The position numbers were made by a program, and so were the translations under genes. Below, in pieces: positions 43,304 to 52,573 of a stretch of DNA of 64,000 bases (the first letter of the stretch is position 1; each line of letters starts with the position of its first letter). The notes beneath the pieces were generated by a model that saw only the letters and a program-made list of their open reading frames with translations, had not been told where the DNA came from and ran no database searches. This DNA comes from Lysinibacillus sp. OF-1 (GTDB lineage: Bacteria > Bacillota > Bacilli > Bacillales_A > Planococcaceae): assembly GCF_028356935.1 (NCBI RefSeq), contig NZ_CP102798.1, forward strand, positions 2,976,001-3,040,000, read 5' to 3'.

Positions 43304-43849
43304 TTAGAAAATCACTGGCGTTAACACACTTAAAACAATACTTTCTTCATTCAAAGGATTTTCCCATGAATGTGGAACTTCAGAAGGATAATGAATTGTT
43401 TCACCTTCTCTAAGAAAATATTCTTGCCCATCAACCTTAAATAGGACAGCACCCTTTAATACGTAATAAAACTCTTCCCCTGGATGACTCGATTCTTGAT
43501 TTTTGTCCATTTGACCCGGGGCCAGCTTCACAAGCAATGGTTCAAGATTTCTTCCACTAAAATGTCCATTAAGTCGCGTATATTCTATCGAAGATGCTTC
43601 TAATTTAAATGGTTTGCGATCAGTTTCTTTTACGACATACGTATTATTTGAATCGGACTCAAAAAAGTAGGTGATCGGAACTCCAAATGCATCAGCTATT
43701 TTTTTTAGAGATGTAATAGCCAGTGAAGATGACCCCCTTTCTATTTGTGAAAGAAAACTAATCGATAAGTTTGTTTTTTCACTTAAATTCTTTAATGTCA
43801 TGCCTTGATCAATCCTTGTTTTTTTTATGGTTTGATGAATATCTTCCAA
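43304..43849 (-). CDS. XRE-family regulator with cupin sensor domain
   Basis: 181 residues, TTG start with GAGGTGG upstream. An N-terminal helix-turn-helix (IDQGMTLKNLSEKTNLSISF, then LSQIERGSSSLAITSLKKIA, about 12-52) is followed by a C-terminal cupin (about 105-178, HPGEEFYYVLKG and EGETIHYPSEVPHSWEN). Such regulators commonly control adjacent amino-acid or amine catabolic genes, with the cupin binding the inducer. It is the first gene of the five-gene hydantoinase-type operon and likely controls it. Confidence 0.88.
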   Translation of the reverse strand: MEDIHQTIKKTRIDQGMTLKNLSEKTNLSISFLSQIERGSSSLAITSLKKIADAFGVPITYFFESDSNNTYVVKETDRKPFKLEASSIEYTRLNGHFSGRNLEPLLVKLAPGQMDKNQESSHPGEEFYYVLKGAVLFKVDGQEYFLREGETIHYPSEVPHSWENPLNEESIVLSVLTPVIF

Positions 43850-43971
43850 ATTGCCACCTCTTTTTTTGATTACACTGTATTTTTTGAAGTATAACTATAA
43901 TTTTTTTAATAGTATCATATTATTTTCAGAATTGAAAGAATATTTTTAATTTTAGTATTTTCACAAAAATA

Positions 43972-44004
43972 AAAAACTCCATTCACCGTACTAGTGAATG
44001 GAGA
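43972..44004 (-). terminator. Terminator downstream of the FMN reductase gene (distal)
   Basis: On the minus strand CTCCATTCAC / GTGAATGGAG with a 7-nt loop is followed by TTTTTTATTTTT. It is the second of two tandem terminators. Confidence 0.75.
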
Positions 44005-44034
44005 AGAGTTATTTTATTAACACATTTAAGCAAA

Positions 44035-44067
44035 AAAACAATATGCACATAGAACGTGCATATTGCC
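44035..44067 (-). terminator. Terminator downstream of the FMN reductase gene (proximal)
   Basis: On the minus strand CAATATGCAC / GTGCATATTG with a 7-nt loop is followed by seven T, seven bases after the stop codon. Confidence 0.85.
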
Positions 44068-44073
44068 ATGAAA

Positions 44074-44613
44074 TTATGATCGAATTGTTTTTAAAGCGGT
44101 TGCCCACGGTACGAGCTGATCTAACATTTGATGAACAGAATCTGCTTGCACCTCTTTTGGTTTAAAGACAGAGCCATTTTCAAAATCAGTAAATAAAGAT
44201 AGTGCTGGATGCACACGGACATCGGCAACTAGTAATTCTCCAAGAATACCTCGTAAATGCTCAGCTGCACGAGCACCTCCAACAGAACCATAAGAAACGA
44301 TTCCAGCAGCTTTATTATTCCATTCCACTCGTAAATAATCTAATGCATTTTTTAATGCACCTGTAATGGAGTGATTGTACTCAGCAACAATAAAGACAAA
44401 GCCGTCGCATGCTCCGACTTTTTCTGACCAGGCCGCTACTCCTGAAGCATCTCCGCCCGGCTCCCCTAAAAGCGGTAATTTAAAATCAGCGATATCAATT
44501 ATTTCATATTCCGCATCACGACGTTTTTCTGCCACTTCCTTTACCCATGTGCCAACCTGTGGGCTTACACGACCCTCTCGCGTACTTCCTAAAATAATGC
44601 CGATTTTTAACAT
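44074..44613 (-). CDS. NADPH-dependent FMN reductase
   Basis: About 179 residues from the ATG at 44613, which follows GAGGAGG by six bases; the longer frame to 44655 adds an unconserved basic stretch. It has a flavodoxin-like fold with the FMN-phosphate loop GSTREGRVSPQVG (about 8-20), VAEYNHSITGALKNALDYL (about 70-88) and SYGSVGGARAAEHLR (about 101-115). The family includes azoreductases and quinone or chromate reductases. The physiological substrate is not determined. It is monocistronic, with two tandem terminators. Confidence 0.85.
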   Translation of the reverse strand: MLKIGIILGSTREGRVSPQVGTWVKEVAEKRRDAEYEIIDIADFKLPLLGEPGGDASGVAAWSEKVGACDGFVFIVAEYNHSITGALKNALDYLRVEWNNKAAGIVSYGSVGGARAAEHLRGILGELLVADVRVHPALSLFTDFENGSVFKPKEVQADSVHQMLDQLVPWATALKTIRS

Positions 44614-44800
44614 ATGACGCCTCCTCTTTTTCATCCGTTCTTGTGACTCCATCATCGTTCATTGTACGCGATCGCCACTCGTAACCATTTTGGTCAGGAA
44701 CATACCCCTTTATTCATCACTAATTTGTCAGCCTAGAATAATCAGAATTAAATTAACATAATTTTTTATTTTCTGTCAATTATTTAAACTAGAGGGGCGA

Positions 44801-45097
44801 TTATTTCATTTTAATAGGTTGCTCCAATGCCTCCAATTCCTCCTCAATAGAGGCATATTGTCTTTCCACTACATATTTGGCATCGGATAGAGCGGCATTA
44901 TAAATATGAGGAGCAATATGTTCCTTGATAAAATCGAATACACGCTCTGCTTCAAATTCACTAATATCTTCATCACGCTGATTATAGAAAAACCGTTGAA
45001 TATCAGCCAGTATCATTTCTTGCTGATCTTTTGATAATCGAATAAACAAGTCAAATCTCCCCATTCCTATTCTTTGATTTCTCCTCCATCTTATCAC
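44801..45097 (-). CDS. DUF2164 family protein
   Basis: 98 residues as drawn from a GTG; an ATG at 45064 (MGRFDLFIRLSKDQ) may be the real start, with GGAGGAG about 16 bases before it. The conserved block is IRLSKDQQEMILADIQRFFY then NQRDEDISEFEAERVFDFIK and IAPHIYNAALSDA, which fits the DUF2164 family, small helical proteins of unknown function. It is a single gene lying beside the repeat block at 45126. Confidence 0.7.
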   Translation of the reverse strand: MIRWRRNQRIGMGRFDLFIRLSKDQQEMILADIQRFFYNQRDEDISEFEAERVFDFIKEHIAPHIYNAALSDAKYVVERQYASIEEELEALEQPIKMK

Positions 45098-45125
45098 TAC
45101 CTATAGATTCTTTGCCTATTAAAAA

Positions 45126-45156
45126 GGCTGAATACTAGTTCCACTAGCATTCAGCC
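45126..45156. repeat. 31-nt palindrome, left copy
   Basis: GGCTGAAT.CTAGT / ACTAG.ATTCAGCC around a 3-nt centre. It is identical over all 31 bases to the copy at 45620. On the minus strand it is followed by TTTTT, so it can act as a terminator for leftward transcription. Confidence 0.9.
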
Positions 45157-45208
45157 CATAGTGTTGAAAAACAAAACCATCCATAGAATTTATGTGAAAG
45201 GTGAAAAA

Positions 45209-45324
45209 GGATTTCCGTTGCAGGCTACTTGCTTTCCTGTGGGCGAGCGCCGAGCCGCTCCGTTTAGAGGCTCGCCTGTCTCGCTATCCCACAGGAGCCA
45301 AGTAGCCTTCCACTCCACTCCATA
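45209..45324 (+). repeat. GC-rich dispersed repeat, first copy
   Basis: About 116 bp, clearly GC-richer than its surroundings, beginning GGATTTCC and ending TCCACTCCACTCC, with GGGCGAGCGCCGAGCCGCTC in the middle. It has the look of the intergenic repeats common in Bacillaceae. The copy at 45430 is the same family in the opposite orientation. Confidence 0.6.
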
Positions 45325-45429
45325 AATTTAGCAAAGGTTCAAGTGAAGGTATTCACTACTCTTTTAAGGAGGGGTGTTGTCACACATCACTTCTCCACAT
45401 TGAAAATAAGAAGCTATCTTTTGCAGAAT

Positions 45430-45562
45430 GGTTGATTGGAGTGGAGCCAGCGTCACTCCTAGGGGATTTAGCGTCACAGAGGAGACGCTGGAGCGAACGC
45501 AGTGAGTGAAGCGGCTCATCGGACGCCCCCTGGAAAGGACGCTGGCGGAATGGAAATCAAAT
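45430..45562 (-). repeat. GC-rich dispersed repeat, second copy (inverted)
   Basis: About 133 bp. Read on the minus strand it contains GATTTCCATT, CTTTCCAGGGGGCG, GATGAGCCGC and CTCCACTCCAATCAACC in the same order as the first copy, with local divergence. The 84-codon open frame on the minus strand across it is judged fortuitous. Confidence 0.55.
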
Positions 45563-45619
45563 ACTCGCCTTTCAAAATTGCTTATTCTGCCGTTGACATT
45601 ACCTTTTTTCAACAACATA

Positions 45620-45650
45620 GGCTGAATACTAGTTCCACTAGCATTCAGCC
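45620..45650. repeat. 31-nt palindrome, right copy
   Basis: Identical to the left copy at 45126. It stands six bases beyond the stop of the small membrane protein gene at 45657. On the inner side both copies are followed by a GTTGAAAAA-type sequence in mirror orientation, so they define the ends of a 525-bp block. Confidence 0.9.
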
Positions 45651-45656
45651 ACCATC

Positions 45657-45881
45657 TTATTGTTTACATTCAAATGAATAGCTAGTGGATAAAAAGTTTT
45701 TTTCCTTTGATACAATCGCTTGTCCACCATCATTTTCACATTGCTGTGTCATCGCATCTATTTTCTTGTCATTGATCGTATTTGTCATCACCGTCATACC
45801 AATGCCAAAAACAGCAATGAATAAACCAATTATAATCCATAACTTACCCGTCTTATTGCCTCCAGGTCTATCATTCGCCAC
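45657..45881 (-). CDS. Small single-helix membrane protein
   Basis: 74 residues with one membrane helix (about 14-34, LWIIIGLFIAVFGIGMTVMT) preceded by a Gly/Lys-rich head. A small outer domain has two Cys (QQCENDGG and SFECKQ) that could form a disulphide. I do not recognise the family. It lies 15 bases downstream of yqfO on the same strand, with GAGGGGAAC before the start, so it is probably in the trmK-yqfO operon. Confidence 0.65.
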   Translation of the reverse strand: MANDRPGGNKTGKLWIIIGLFIAVFGIGMTVMTNTINDKKIDAMTQQCENDGGQAIVSKEKNFLSTSYSFECKQ

Positions 45882-45896
45882 ATTTGTTCCCCTCGC

Positions 45897-47018
45897 TTAT
45901 ACAAATAAAAATGGTTCTGTATTGATGGTTGATTGTACAAATTCAACATGGTATTTTTTATCCTCACATAGTTCAGCCATTTTTTTGGCTACCCCTGCAA
46001 TCATCACCTTTTCTACATGATGACCCGGATCTACAATTTGCAAATCAATGGCTTGTGCGTCCTGTGCTGTATGGAAGTACATATCACCCGTTAAGAAAAC
46101 ATCTGCTCCAGCGCGTTTTGCCGCATAAATATATTTATTGCCGTCTCCACCAACAAGCGCCACTCTGTTAATCTTCGATTGTAAATCACCAACCACACGA
46201 ACTGCTGGAACTTCTAACTGCTGCTTTACAAATTCTGCAAATTGTTGTAGCGTCATTTCTTGTGGCAAGTATCCTACTCGCCCCAACCCCATAACATTAG
46301 TTTGCTGCTCAAGACGTATCACATCATAAGCGGGTTCCTCATAAGGATGACTAGTAAGCATCGCCTTTAATACGCGGTTTTTGATGGATTCAGGAAATAC
46401 GACCTCGACCTTTACCTCTTCCTCCACATGTAATTCATCAATAGTGCCAACGAATGGATTTGCTCCTGCTAATGCACGGAATCGTCCTTCTCCAGTCGTC
46501 GTATAACTGCATGCTTCATAGTCACCAATACGACCTGCCCCAGCCTTTGCTAGAGCCTCACGTAATACTTCTGCATTGGCAGTAGGTATAAAGACAGCTA
46601 GCTTGAACAGATTTTCAGCATACGTTTCTTCTAATATGGAACAATTTTTTAGCTGTAGGGCATCTGCTAGTAGATCATTGACCCCACCTTCAGCTACATC
46701 TAAATTAGTATGGGCCGCATAAACAGCGATATCGTGTTTAATCAGCTTTTCATATAGGCGTCCCGCTGGTTGATCTGTGCGGATATTCGACAGACGTCTA
46801 AAGATTGGTGGATGGTGCGCGATAATCAGCTCACAGCCTTTTTCTATTGCCTCGTTTGCAACAGCATCATTAACATCTAACGTCACCAATACTCTATGGA
46901 CAGGTTTATTGAGTGTCCCTATAGCTAACCCAATTGGATCATTGTCCATGCAAGCAAGTTTCTTGGGCGACCATGCTTCGAACACTTGAATGATTTCTTG
47001 ACCATTCACGGTTTTCAT
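45897..47018 (-). CDS. yqfO: Nif3-like dinuclear metal protein YqfO
   Basis: 373 residues, the long Bacillus form. The two halves of the NIF3 domain carry metal ligands AHHPPIF (about 66), AHTNLDVAEGGVND (about 105) and DPGHHVEKV (about 327). They are split by an inserted PII/CutA-like domain (about 130-235, LFKLAVFIPTANAEVLREAL). The proteins form hexamers with a two-metal centre. A GTP cyclohydrolase I type 2 name is often attached to them, but the biological role is unsettled. It overlaps nearly with trmK (one base gap), as in B. subtilis. Confidence 0.93.
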   Translation of the reverse strand: MKTVNGQEIIQVFEAWSPKKLACMDNDPIGLAIGTLNKPVHRVLVTLDVNDAVANEAIEKGCELIIAHHPPIFRRLSNIRTDQPAGRLYEKLIKHDIAVYAAHTNLDVAEGGVNDLLADALQLKNCSILEETYAENLFKLAVFIPTANAEVLREALAKAGAGRIGDYEACSYTTTGEGRFRALAGANPFVGTIDELHVEEEVKVEVVFPESIKNRVLKAMLTSHPYEEPAYDVIRLEQQTNVMGLGRVGYLPQEMTLQQFAEFVKQQLEVPAVRVVGDLQSKINRVALVGGDGNKYIYAAKRAGADVFLTGDMYFHTAQDAQAIDLQIVDPGHHVEKVMIAGVAKKMAELCEDKKYHVEFVQSTINTEPFLFV

Positions 47019-47019
47019 C

Positions 47020-47712
47020 TTACAAAACTCCTTCCACTAAATGTATCAGAGCCATTAACTCTGCACGCTTTTCTTCAATTTCAGGTGTTTGTTCTGCCTC
47101 TTCAATGGATTGTAGCACTCGTTGCCAGTTGTCTTTTTCGCGTAACCATTTTTTCATAAATGCTGGTGATTTGCGTTGGCTTAATTTAGGACCAAATAAA
47201 ATCTCTGCTGTAGATAGCTTCATTTGTCCTCTTTGCAATACAAGGATTTCATAGATTTTATCATCTTCCTCTAAGATCTCTTCATCCAGAATCGCCCACT
47301 GATGTGCTAACGCCCACTCACGAATGACCTTAGCATGAATATTGGGCTGTAAAATAAGACGTGTGACACCTTGAAGCTTTTCAGGATACTTATCTAGGAT
47401 GGAAACAATCAAAGGTCCACCCATCCCAGCAATTGTGACTGTGTCCACATGGTCAGTCATTTCAATCGCTGCTAATCCATCTGCAAGACGTACGGTAATC
47501 TTCTCCGTTAAGCCTTCCTTTTGTACTTGTCCTACAGCTGATTCATAGGGTCCTTTTACAACCTCTCCTGCGATGGCACGAGAAGCAGTTCCCTGATGAA
47601 CCAAATAGCATGGTAGATAGGCATGGTCACTACCGATATCTGCCATAATAGCTCCTGTGGGAACAAATTTTGCTACTGTTTCTAATCGTTTTGAAAGTTT
47701 TTGTGCGTTCAT
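47020..47712 (-). CDS. trmK: tRNA (adenine(22)-N1)-methyltransferase
   Basis: About 230 residues from the ATG at 47712 (weak GGCGG site upstream); the frame open to 47817 begins with an unconserved stretch that overlaps a terminator. It is a Rossmann methyltransferase with the S-adenosylmethionine loop ADIGSDHAYLPCYL (about 23-36), the catalytic-region text IAGMGGPLIVSIL (about 88) and a helical C-terminal domain. TrmK methylates A22 of tRNA-Ser and tRNA-Tyr. It precedes yqfO with a one-base gap. Confidence 0.93.
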   Translation of the reverse strand: MNAQKLSKRLETVAKFVPTGAIMADIGSDHAYLPCYLVHQGTASRAIAGEVVKGPYESAVGQVQKEGLTEKITVRLADGLAAIEMTDHVDTVTIAGMGGPLIVSILDKYPEKLQGVTRLILQPNIHAKVIREWALAHQWAILDEEILEEDDKIYEILVLQRGQMKLSTAEILFGPKLSQRKSPAFMKKWLREKDNWQRVLQSIEEAEQTPEIEEKRAELMALIHLVEGVL

Positions 47713-47833
47713 TTTATACCGCCTATCTTCAATAGAGTCCATTAATAGTATGGATGATGTCGTGAAAAAAAACAAATGGAGTTGCCCCACATTTTTTGTG
47801 GACAACCCCATTTTCATTATGTAGCTGAAGATA

Positions 47834-47868
47834 AAAGTAGCTGTACTATGTCAGTACAGCTACTTGTC
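47834..47868 (-). terminator. Stem-loop between cccA and trmK
   Basis: AAGTAGCTGTACT pairs with AGTACAGCTACTT around a 5-nt loop. It lies just after the cccA stop on the minus strand. Only a weak T-rich tail follows (TTATCTTC). Confidence 0.65.
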
Positions 47869-47875
47869 AGTCATA

Positions 47876-48235
47876 CTATTCTAAAGTAGAAATGTATTCA
47901 GCGATTGCTTTTGCTTCCTCTTCAGTTTTCATGTTCGGTTGCATTGGAGTACCTTCGATACCCTTTGTTAAAACTTCAACGATATGGGCTTCATCTAAGC
48001 CATGTAGGTTTGGACCCATACTACCACTTAAATCATTACCGTGACAACCGATACAAGATTGTACTAGTGCTGCACCATCATCGTTTGCATCTGTAGTTTC
48101 AGTAGTTTCGCCACCGCCCTCATGTTCAGCAGCAATTTCTTTCTTGTTATCTGCACCTTGTAAAGACATGAAGAAAATAAGACCAATACCAAATGCCAGA
48201 ATTAAGATGTAAGGAACGACTGGATTGTTTTTCAT
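47876..48235 (-). CDS. cccA: Membrane-anchored cytochrome c-550
   Basis: 119 residues. One membrane helix (about 9-26) anchors the protein. A Glu/Asp-rich linker follows, then a class I cytochrome c domain with the haem motif CIGCHG (about 61-66) and an axial Met in TPMQPNM (about 97-101). It is the CccA equivalent and carries electrons outside the membrane. GAGGGG precedes the start. Position between trmK and sigA matches B. subtilis. Confidence 0.93.
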   Translation of the reverse strand: MKNNPVVPYILILAFGIGLIFFMSLQGADNKKEIAAEHEGGGETTETTDANDDGAALVQSCIGCHGNDLSGSMGPNLHGLDEAHIVEVLTKGIEGTPMQPNMKTEEEAKAIAEYISTLE

Positions 48236-48575
48236 AAGTTTCCCCTCCTCATTTTAAGTCTACTTCTATTATAATATAGAATCAGTCAACATCTAATATT
48301 GTACTTCATTAACAAAGAAACGAAAAGCCCTATTCGCTAAGTTTTCCTTTGTTTGTAACAAATTCGACATTTCTGTATCTATTGGATAAAATATGTCTTG
48401 CCAACCCCAAAATTTGGTCATATTTATCCTTTTCCATACCATTGTTTTCATTACGATTCTGTTGTTATCATACCCTTTGCACACGTACATATACCAAAAA
48501 ATTAAAAAATCTGTATGTCTTGTATCAACATACAGATTCTCATGTAATAATAATTTCAATATAATATTTGCTGTA
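48236..48575. other. Gap between cccA and the next gene
   Basis: 340 bp with no convincing gene. Open frames on both strands here (about 60-88 codons) overlap each other and lack ribosome sites. It holds a TATAAT-type -10 on the minus strand near 48270, probably for cccA, and the terminator listed at 48496. Confidence 0.5.
48496..48538 (-). terminator. Terminator of the gene at 48576
   Basis: On the minus strand AATCTGTATGT pairs with ACATACAGATT (11-bp stem) and is followed by TTTTTAATTTTTT. Confidence 0.8.
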
Positions 48576-49142
48576 TCAAGATAGATTTATGATATAATAT
48601 CCAATCAGTGCTACTAACCCTAAAACACCTGAGACTGTGAAATATAGCAGTTTCATTTTAATACCCGACCAAAGCCAAATTATACAATTCGCTGCAATCA
48701 AACAAAACAAAACCGTATTATTTCCACTAAAATATGTAGTGCAAATACGAATAGACATACTAAATAGCAGAATGGCTGCCAGTACATGAAAAATAGGCGC
48801 CAGTAGATGTTTTTTTTGTGCCATTTGCCATGCAGCAATAAATAAGATGCATGCCCCTAATCCCACAACCACAGTTAATATCAAAGTCAAAGATTGCATT
48901 GTAAAATAGAGTGTCAAAACAGCCATGATGGCGATACATAGACCCACTACTAATAGGACCATTTTTCTTTTTTCTGATGGCAAAATCGCTTGTTTAGGAT
49001 GTTGCACTGGCTCTAACTCCTCTATATCAGCCCCTTCTGTATAAAGAGCTGCTAAAAAGTCACAATAGTGCTCTGGTAAAAGTTTATTTTGCTTCCAAAA
49101 TAAAATTTCATTAAGGATTATTTTCTTTCGAGGATTTGTCAT
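48576..49142 (-). CDS. Polytopic membrane protein of unknown function
   Basis: About 188 residues from the ATG at 49142 (GGAG eight bases before). A cytoplasmic N-terminal helical part, NEILFWKQNKLLPEHYCDFL (about 12-31), resembles the head of DUF2157-type membrane proteins. It is followed by about six membrane helices (65-186). Function unknown. It is a single gene between sigA and cccA with its own terminator. No equivalent comes to mind at this position in B. subtilis. Confidence 0.7.
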   Translation of the reverse strand: MTNPRKKIILNEILFWKQNKLLPEHYCDFLAALYTEGADIEELEPVQHPKQAILPSEKRKMVLLVVGLCIAIMAVLTLYFTMQSLTLILTVVVGLGACILFIAAWQMAQKKHLLAPIFHVLAAILLFSMSIRICTTYFSGNNTVLFCLIAANCIIWLWSGIKMKLLYFTVSGVLGLVALIGYYIINLS

Positions 49143-49319
49143 AATGATAGCTCCAAACATTGCTTAATAATGGTTGTATTACAATTTTATCTCACAATTT
49201 TGGAAAACACATCTGTATAAAGTCGCAAATCTTTCATTTCCTTCATTCTAATTATCTATTATTGTCGAAAATAAGAAAGTCGAGTAGCGGGGCTTATTAC
49301 CTTTTCAGTATATAAAAAA

Positions 49320-49363
49320 GGAGCTATCCCAACTAGGTATATTTACACTAGTCGGATAGCTCC
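49320..49363 (-). terminator. sigA operon terminator
   Basis: GGAGCTATCC pairs with GGATAGCTCC, with a further CTAG-T/A-CTAG inner pairing. On the minus strand a TTTTTTA tail follows. It lies 12 bases past the sigA stop. Confidence 0.78.
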
Positions 49364-49375
49364 ATCTATTTAAAT

Positions 49376-50503
49376 TTATTCTAAGAAATCTTTTAAACGT
49401 TTACTGCGAGAAGGATGACGTAATTTTCTTAATGCTTTCGCCTCGATTTGACGAATACGCTCACGAGTTACGCCAAAGACTTTTCCTACCTCTTCTAATG
49501 TACGTGTGCGACCATCATCTAATCCAAAACGTAAACGAAGTACGTTTTCTTCACGGTCTGTTAACGTATCTAGTACATCTTCTAATTGCTCTTTTAACAG
49601 TTCATAGGCTGCATGGTCAGATGGAGATTGTGCTTCAGAATCCTCAATAAAGTCTCCTAAATGTGAATCATCTTCTTCTCCAATTGGTGTTTCAAGAGAT
49701 ACTGGTTCTTGTGCAATTTTTAAAATTTCACGAACTTTTTCAGGTGTTAAATCCATTTCCTCTCCAATTTCTTCTGGAGAAGGCTCACGACCCAAATCTT
49801 GTAAAAGTTGACGTTGTACACGTATTAATTTATTAATGGTTTCGACCATATGAACAGGAATACGAATCGTACGAGCTTGGTCAGCAATCGCGCGTGTAAT
49901 TGCCTGACGAATCCACCATGTAGCGTAAGTAGAGAATTTAAATCCTTTACGGTAATCGAATTTTTCAACAGCCTTAATCAGACCCATATTCCCTTCTTGG
50001 ATTAAATCAAGGAATAGCATACCACGACCAACATAACGTTTTGCAATCGATACAACTAAACGTAAGTTCGCCTCTGCTAAACGTTTACGTGCTTCCTCGT
50101 CTCCTTGCTCAATACGCTCTGCAAGTGCAATTTCCTGCTCAGCAGATAGTAAATCTACTCGGCCAATTTCTTTTAAATACATACGTACAGGGTCATTTAT
50201 TTTAACACCTGGTGGTACACTCAAATCGTTTAAGTCGAAAGTTTCTTCATTTGCTTCTTCTTTCATTAGACTTTCTTCTTCAAATTCTTCTTTTCCAATG
50301 ATTTGAATGTCTTTATGCTTTTCAAGATCCTCAGCAAAATGGAAAATTTCTTCATTTTCCAATTCATAAGGTGTTAGTTTCTCTGAAATTTCTTTCATCG
50401 AAATTTCACCTTCTGTTTTCGCTTTTTCTTGTAGGAATTTTTTTGCATCATCTAATGTAATTTCTACTTCTATCTCTTTTGAACGTTCTGACTTGTCCGC
50501 CAT
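49376..50503 (-). CDS. sigA: Primary RNA polymerase sigma factor
   Basis: 375 residues, standard SigA length. Region 1.2 is [14 protein letters not shown] (about 108-121). Region 2 holds [43 protein letters not shown] and [13 protein letters not shown]. Region 3 contains [14 protein letters not shown]. Region 4 ends [20 protein letters not shown]. An acidic region 1.1 is present at the N-terminus. It directs RNA polymerase to housekeeping promoters. It follows dnaG in the classic macromolecular synthesis operon, without rpsU. Confidence 0.98.
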   Translation of the reverse strand: MADKSERSKEIEVEITLDDAKKFLQEKAKTEGEISMKEISEKLTPYELENEEIFHFAEDLEKHKDIQIIGKEEFEEESLMKEEANEETFDLNDLSVPPGVKINDPVRMYLKEIGRVDLLSAEQEIALAERIEQGDEEARKRLAEANLRLVVSIAKRYVGRGMLFLDLIQEGNMGLIKAVEKFDYRKGFKFSTYATWWIRQAITRAIADQARTIRIPVHMVETINKLIRVQRQLLQDLGREPSPEEIGEEMDLTPEKVREILKIAQEPVSLETPIGEEDDSHLGDFIEDSEAQSPSDHAAYELLKEQLEDVLDTLTDREENVLRLRFGLDDGRTRTLEEVGKVFGVTRERIRQIEAKALRKLRHPSRSKRLKDFLE

Positions 50504-50535
50504 AAACCTTCCTCCTTCTAAACAACCGAATCGGG

Positions 50536-52434
50536 TTAAATCGCCGATAACGATTTTCTTAAATGAATAATCTGTTGGGCGATTTCAAGTGCACGTGCAT
50601 ACTCATGCATCTTCTCCGCTTCCTTTGACTCATGCATCTTTTGATAAATTTCTTGCTCAATTCTATATTTTTGAAGCTGACGGATGGAGTCCATTACCTC
50701 TGCCTCTGCTTGATCAGGATCTCGCTCAACTAAAGCTGCTTCCATGACAATTTTTCGTAATTCAGCGTCATCCAAAATTTCCACAAAGCGTTGATAATCA
50801 GGATGACCATATTCCTCATAAAACCCTACTAAGCGAACAAAAACAGCCATATAAGCATCTCGTACAAATGGCTCCTTTTGCTCACTACGTAATACCCTGT
50901 CCACTACATCTATATTATGAAGCATATGAGCCAGTAATAAACGTTCGGCACGTTCGGCTGCGTCCATAGGCTTTTGCTGCTGCGTGACTGGCATTGAAGG
51001 CATCTGTGTAGGCATTTCTGATTTTGCAGAACGTACCTGATTAGCCTCCAACTTTCGGAATTGAGCATAAATGGCTTCTTCCGATATATTGGTTTCATTT
51101 GATAACTGTCGTATATACAAATCTCGTTCAACTGGTGAGGATCTCCCTACTAGTTGTTCAAGGACTTCTTGAATATACTGAAGCGTATCATTTTCAAATT
51201 GAAAGTTCTTATTGCGTCTAGCATGCATCATCATAAAAGCAATATACGCATGAGGATTTTCCAAAATTTGTTCCTTAAATGCTTGTCCACCTAAAGAGTG
51301 AATGTATTCATCAGGATCTAATTTTTCTGGCAATACAGCAATATCGACTTTCATGCGCTCCGTATGCAGTAATTGCGCCGCTCGTTTCGCTGCATCAAAT
51401 CCAGCATTATCACCATCATAGCAAATCGTAATTTGCTCTACTAAGCGTTTTAGCTTTGTGATATGCTGATTTGTTAGCGAAGTTCCCATTGTCGCAACCA
51501 CATTCATGACACCTACAGAGTTGGCCGCTAAAACATCCATAAAACCTTCCATCAATACTACTTGACGATTTTTTCTGATAGAAGTTCGTGCTTTATCTAG
51601 GTTATAAAGCACTTCACTTTTTTGAAATATTGGTGATTCTGGACTATTTAAATATTTCGCTTCTTCACCAGTTGATGTAAGTATTCGACCTGAGAAGGCA
51701 ATAATTTTACCATTCTCATCTCGAATCGGAAACATAATACGTCCTCTAAAGCGATCAAAGTAGCGTTCTTCTCCCTCTCGCTTAATGATGAGGCCACTTT
51801 CCGCAATTTCTTGTAAGTTATAACCTTTTCTTTCAAGCAATATTGTTAATGCTTCAAAGCTTGGGAGAGACCAACCAATGTTATTAGATTCTATAAGTTC
51901 CCTTGTAAATCCTCTTTCTAGCAAATAATTTAAAGGTTCTTCGCCATCCTCTGTATTCAACAGTAGATGATGAAAAAAATCTGCTGCAAAAGCGTGTGCT
52001 TCTTTCATCCTTTCTTCTGCTTTAGATATCTTTTTTGTTCCCTCTGGAAAGCTTGGCTCAACATCTAAGTGTATGCCAGCACGTTCCCCAAGTTTCACAA
52101 CGGCATCAGGAAAAGAAATGCCTTCTATATCCATTACAAAAGTAATAGCATTCCCCCCTGCACCACAACCAAAGCAATGAAAGATTTGCTTGTCTGTTGA
52201 TACAGAAAAAGACGGTGTTTGCTCTCCATGAAATGGACAGAGGCCAAACCAATTTCGCCCACGCTTGGTCAGCTGCATGTATTCACTAATCACATCAACG
52301 ATATCCGATTGTGTACGAATCTGTTCAATTACTTCTTCTGGAATCTTCCCTGCCAAATCCATCACCATCTTTAATATTTGCGTTCTAGAAACACAATTCG
52401 CTATTCGTTTTAAAATTCCTTTATTTCTCGACAA
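50536..52434 (-). CDS. dnaG: DNA primase
   Basis: Up to 632 residues; the conserved sequence begins at about residue 25 ([19 protein letters not shown] at 52362), so the true protein is probably about 608 residues. The zinc-binding domain has [14 protein letters not shown] and CFGCGAGG. The TOPRIM catalytic core has the motif [13 protein letters not shown] and [12 protein letters not shown]. The C-terminal helicase-binding domain follows (about 470-630). It makes RNA primers for replication. It is co-transcribed with sigA (32-base gap). Confidence 0.95.
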   Translation of the reverse strand: MSRNKGILKRIANCVSRTQILKMVMDLAGKIPEEVIEQIRTQSDIVDVISEYMQLTKRGRNWFGLCPFHGEQTPSFSVSTDKQIFHCFGCGAGGNAITFVMDIEGISFPDAVVKLGERAGIHLDVEPSFPEGTKKISKAEERMKEAHAFAADFFHHLLLNTEDGEEPLNYLLERGFTRELIESNNIGWSLPSFEALTILLERKGYNLQEIAESGLIIKREGEERYFDRFRGRIMFPIRDENGKIIAFSGRILTSTGEEAKYLNSPESPIFQKSEVLYNLDKARTSIRKNRQVVLMEGFMDVLAANSVGVMNVVATMGTSLTNQHITKLKRLVEQITICYDGDNAGFDAAKRAAQLLHTERMKVDIAVLPEKLDPDEYIHSLGGQAFKEQILENPHAYIAFMMMHARRNKNFQFENDTLQYIQEVLEQLVGRSSPVERDLYIRQLSNETNISEEAIYAQFRKLEANQVRSAKSEMPTQMPSMPVTQQQKPMDAAERAERLLLAHMLHNIDVVDRVLRSEQKEPFVRDAYMAVFVRLVGFYEEYGHPDYQRFVEILDDAELRKIVMEAALVERDPDQAEAEVMDSIRQLQKYRIEQEIYQKMHESKEAEKMHEYARALEIAQQIIHLRKSLSAI

Positions 52435-52526
52435 AAAATTAGGATTTTTCTCTTATAAATATTTTTACCACAATTTTATTATTATAAAACAAAAATTAGT
52501 TTTTATCTATACTATTTTCAAAATAC

Positions 52527-52564
52527 ACTCAAAAAAACCGCCTCTACTAACCGAGGTGGTTTAA
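52527..52564 (-). terminator. Terminator between yqfL and dnaG
   Basis: On the minus strand AAACCACCTC pairs with GAGGCGGTTT (one G-T pair) and is followed by TTTTTTGAG. It lies 10 bases after the yqfL stop. Confidence 0.78.
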
Positions 52565-52573
52565 ATTTCCATC

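Noticed and set aside
45364..45618. 84-codon frame on the minus strand across the repeat block
   Set aside because: It is made of the GC-rich dispersed repeat, has no ribosome site and reads like translated repeat.
45126..45650. Complete insertion sequence
   Set aside because: No transposase-like frame is present inside, and no clear target duplication could be seen by eye; kept only as a repeat block.
48293..48564. Overlapping 63-88-codon frames on both strands between cccA and the gene at 48576
   Set aside because: No ribosome sites, mutual overlap, and the region contains the terminator of the neighbouring gene.
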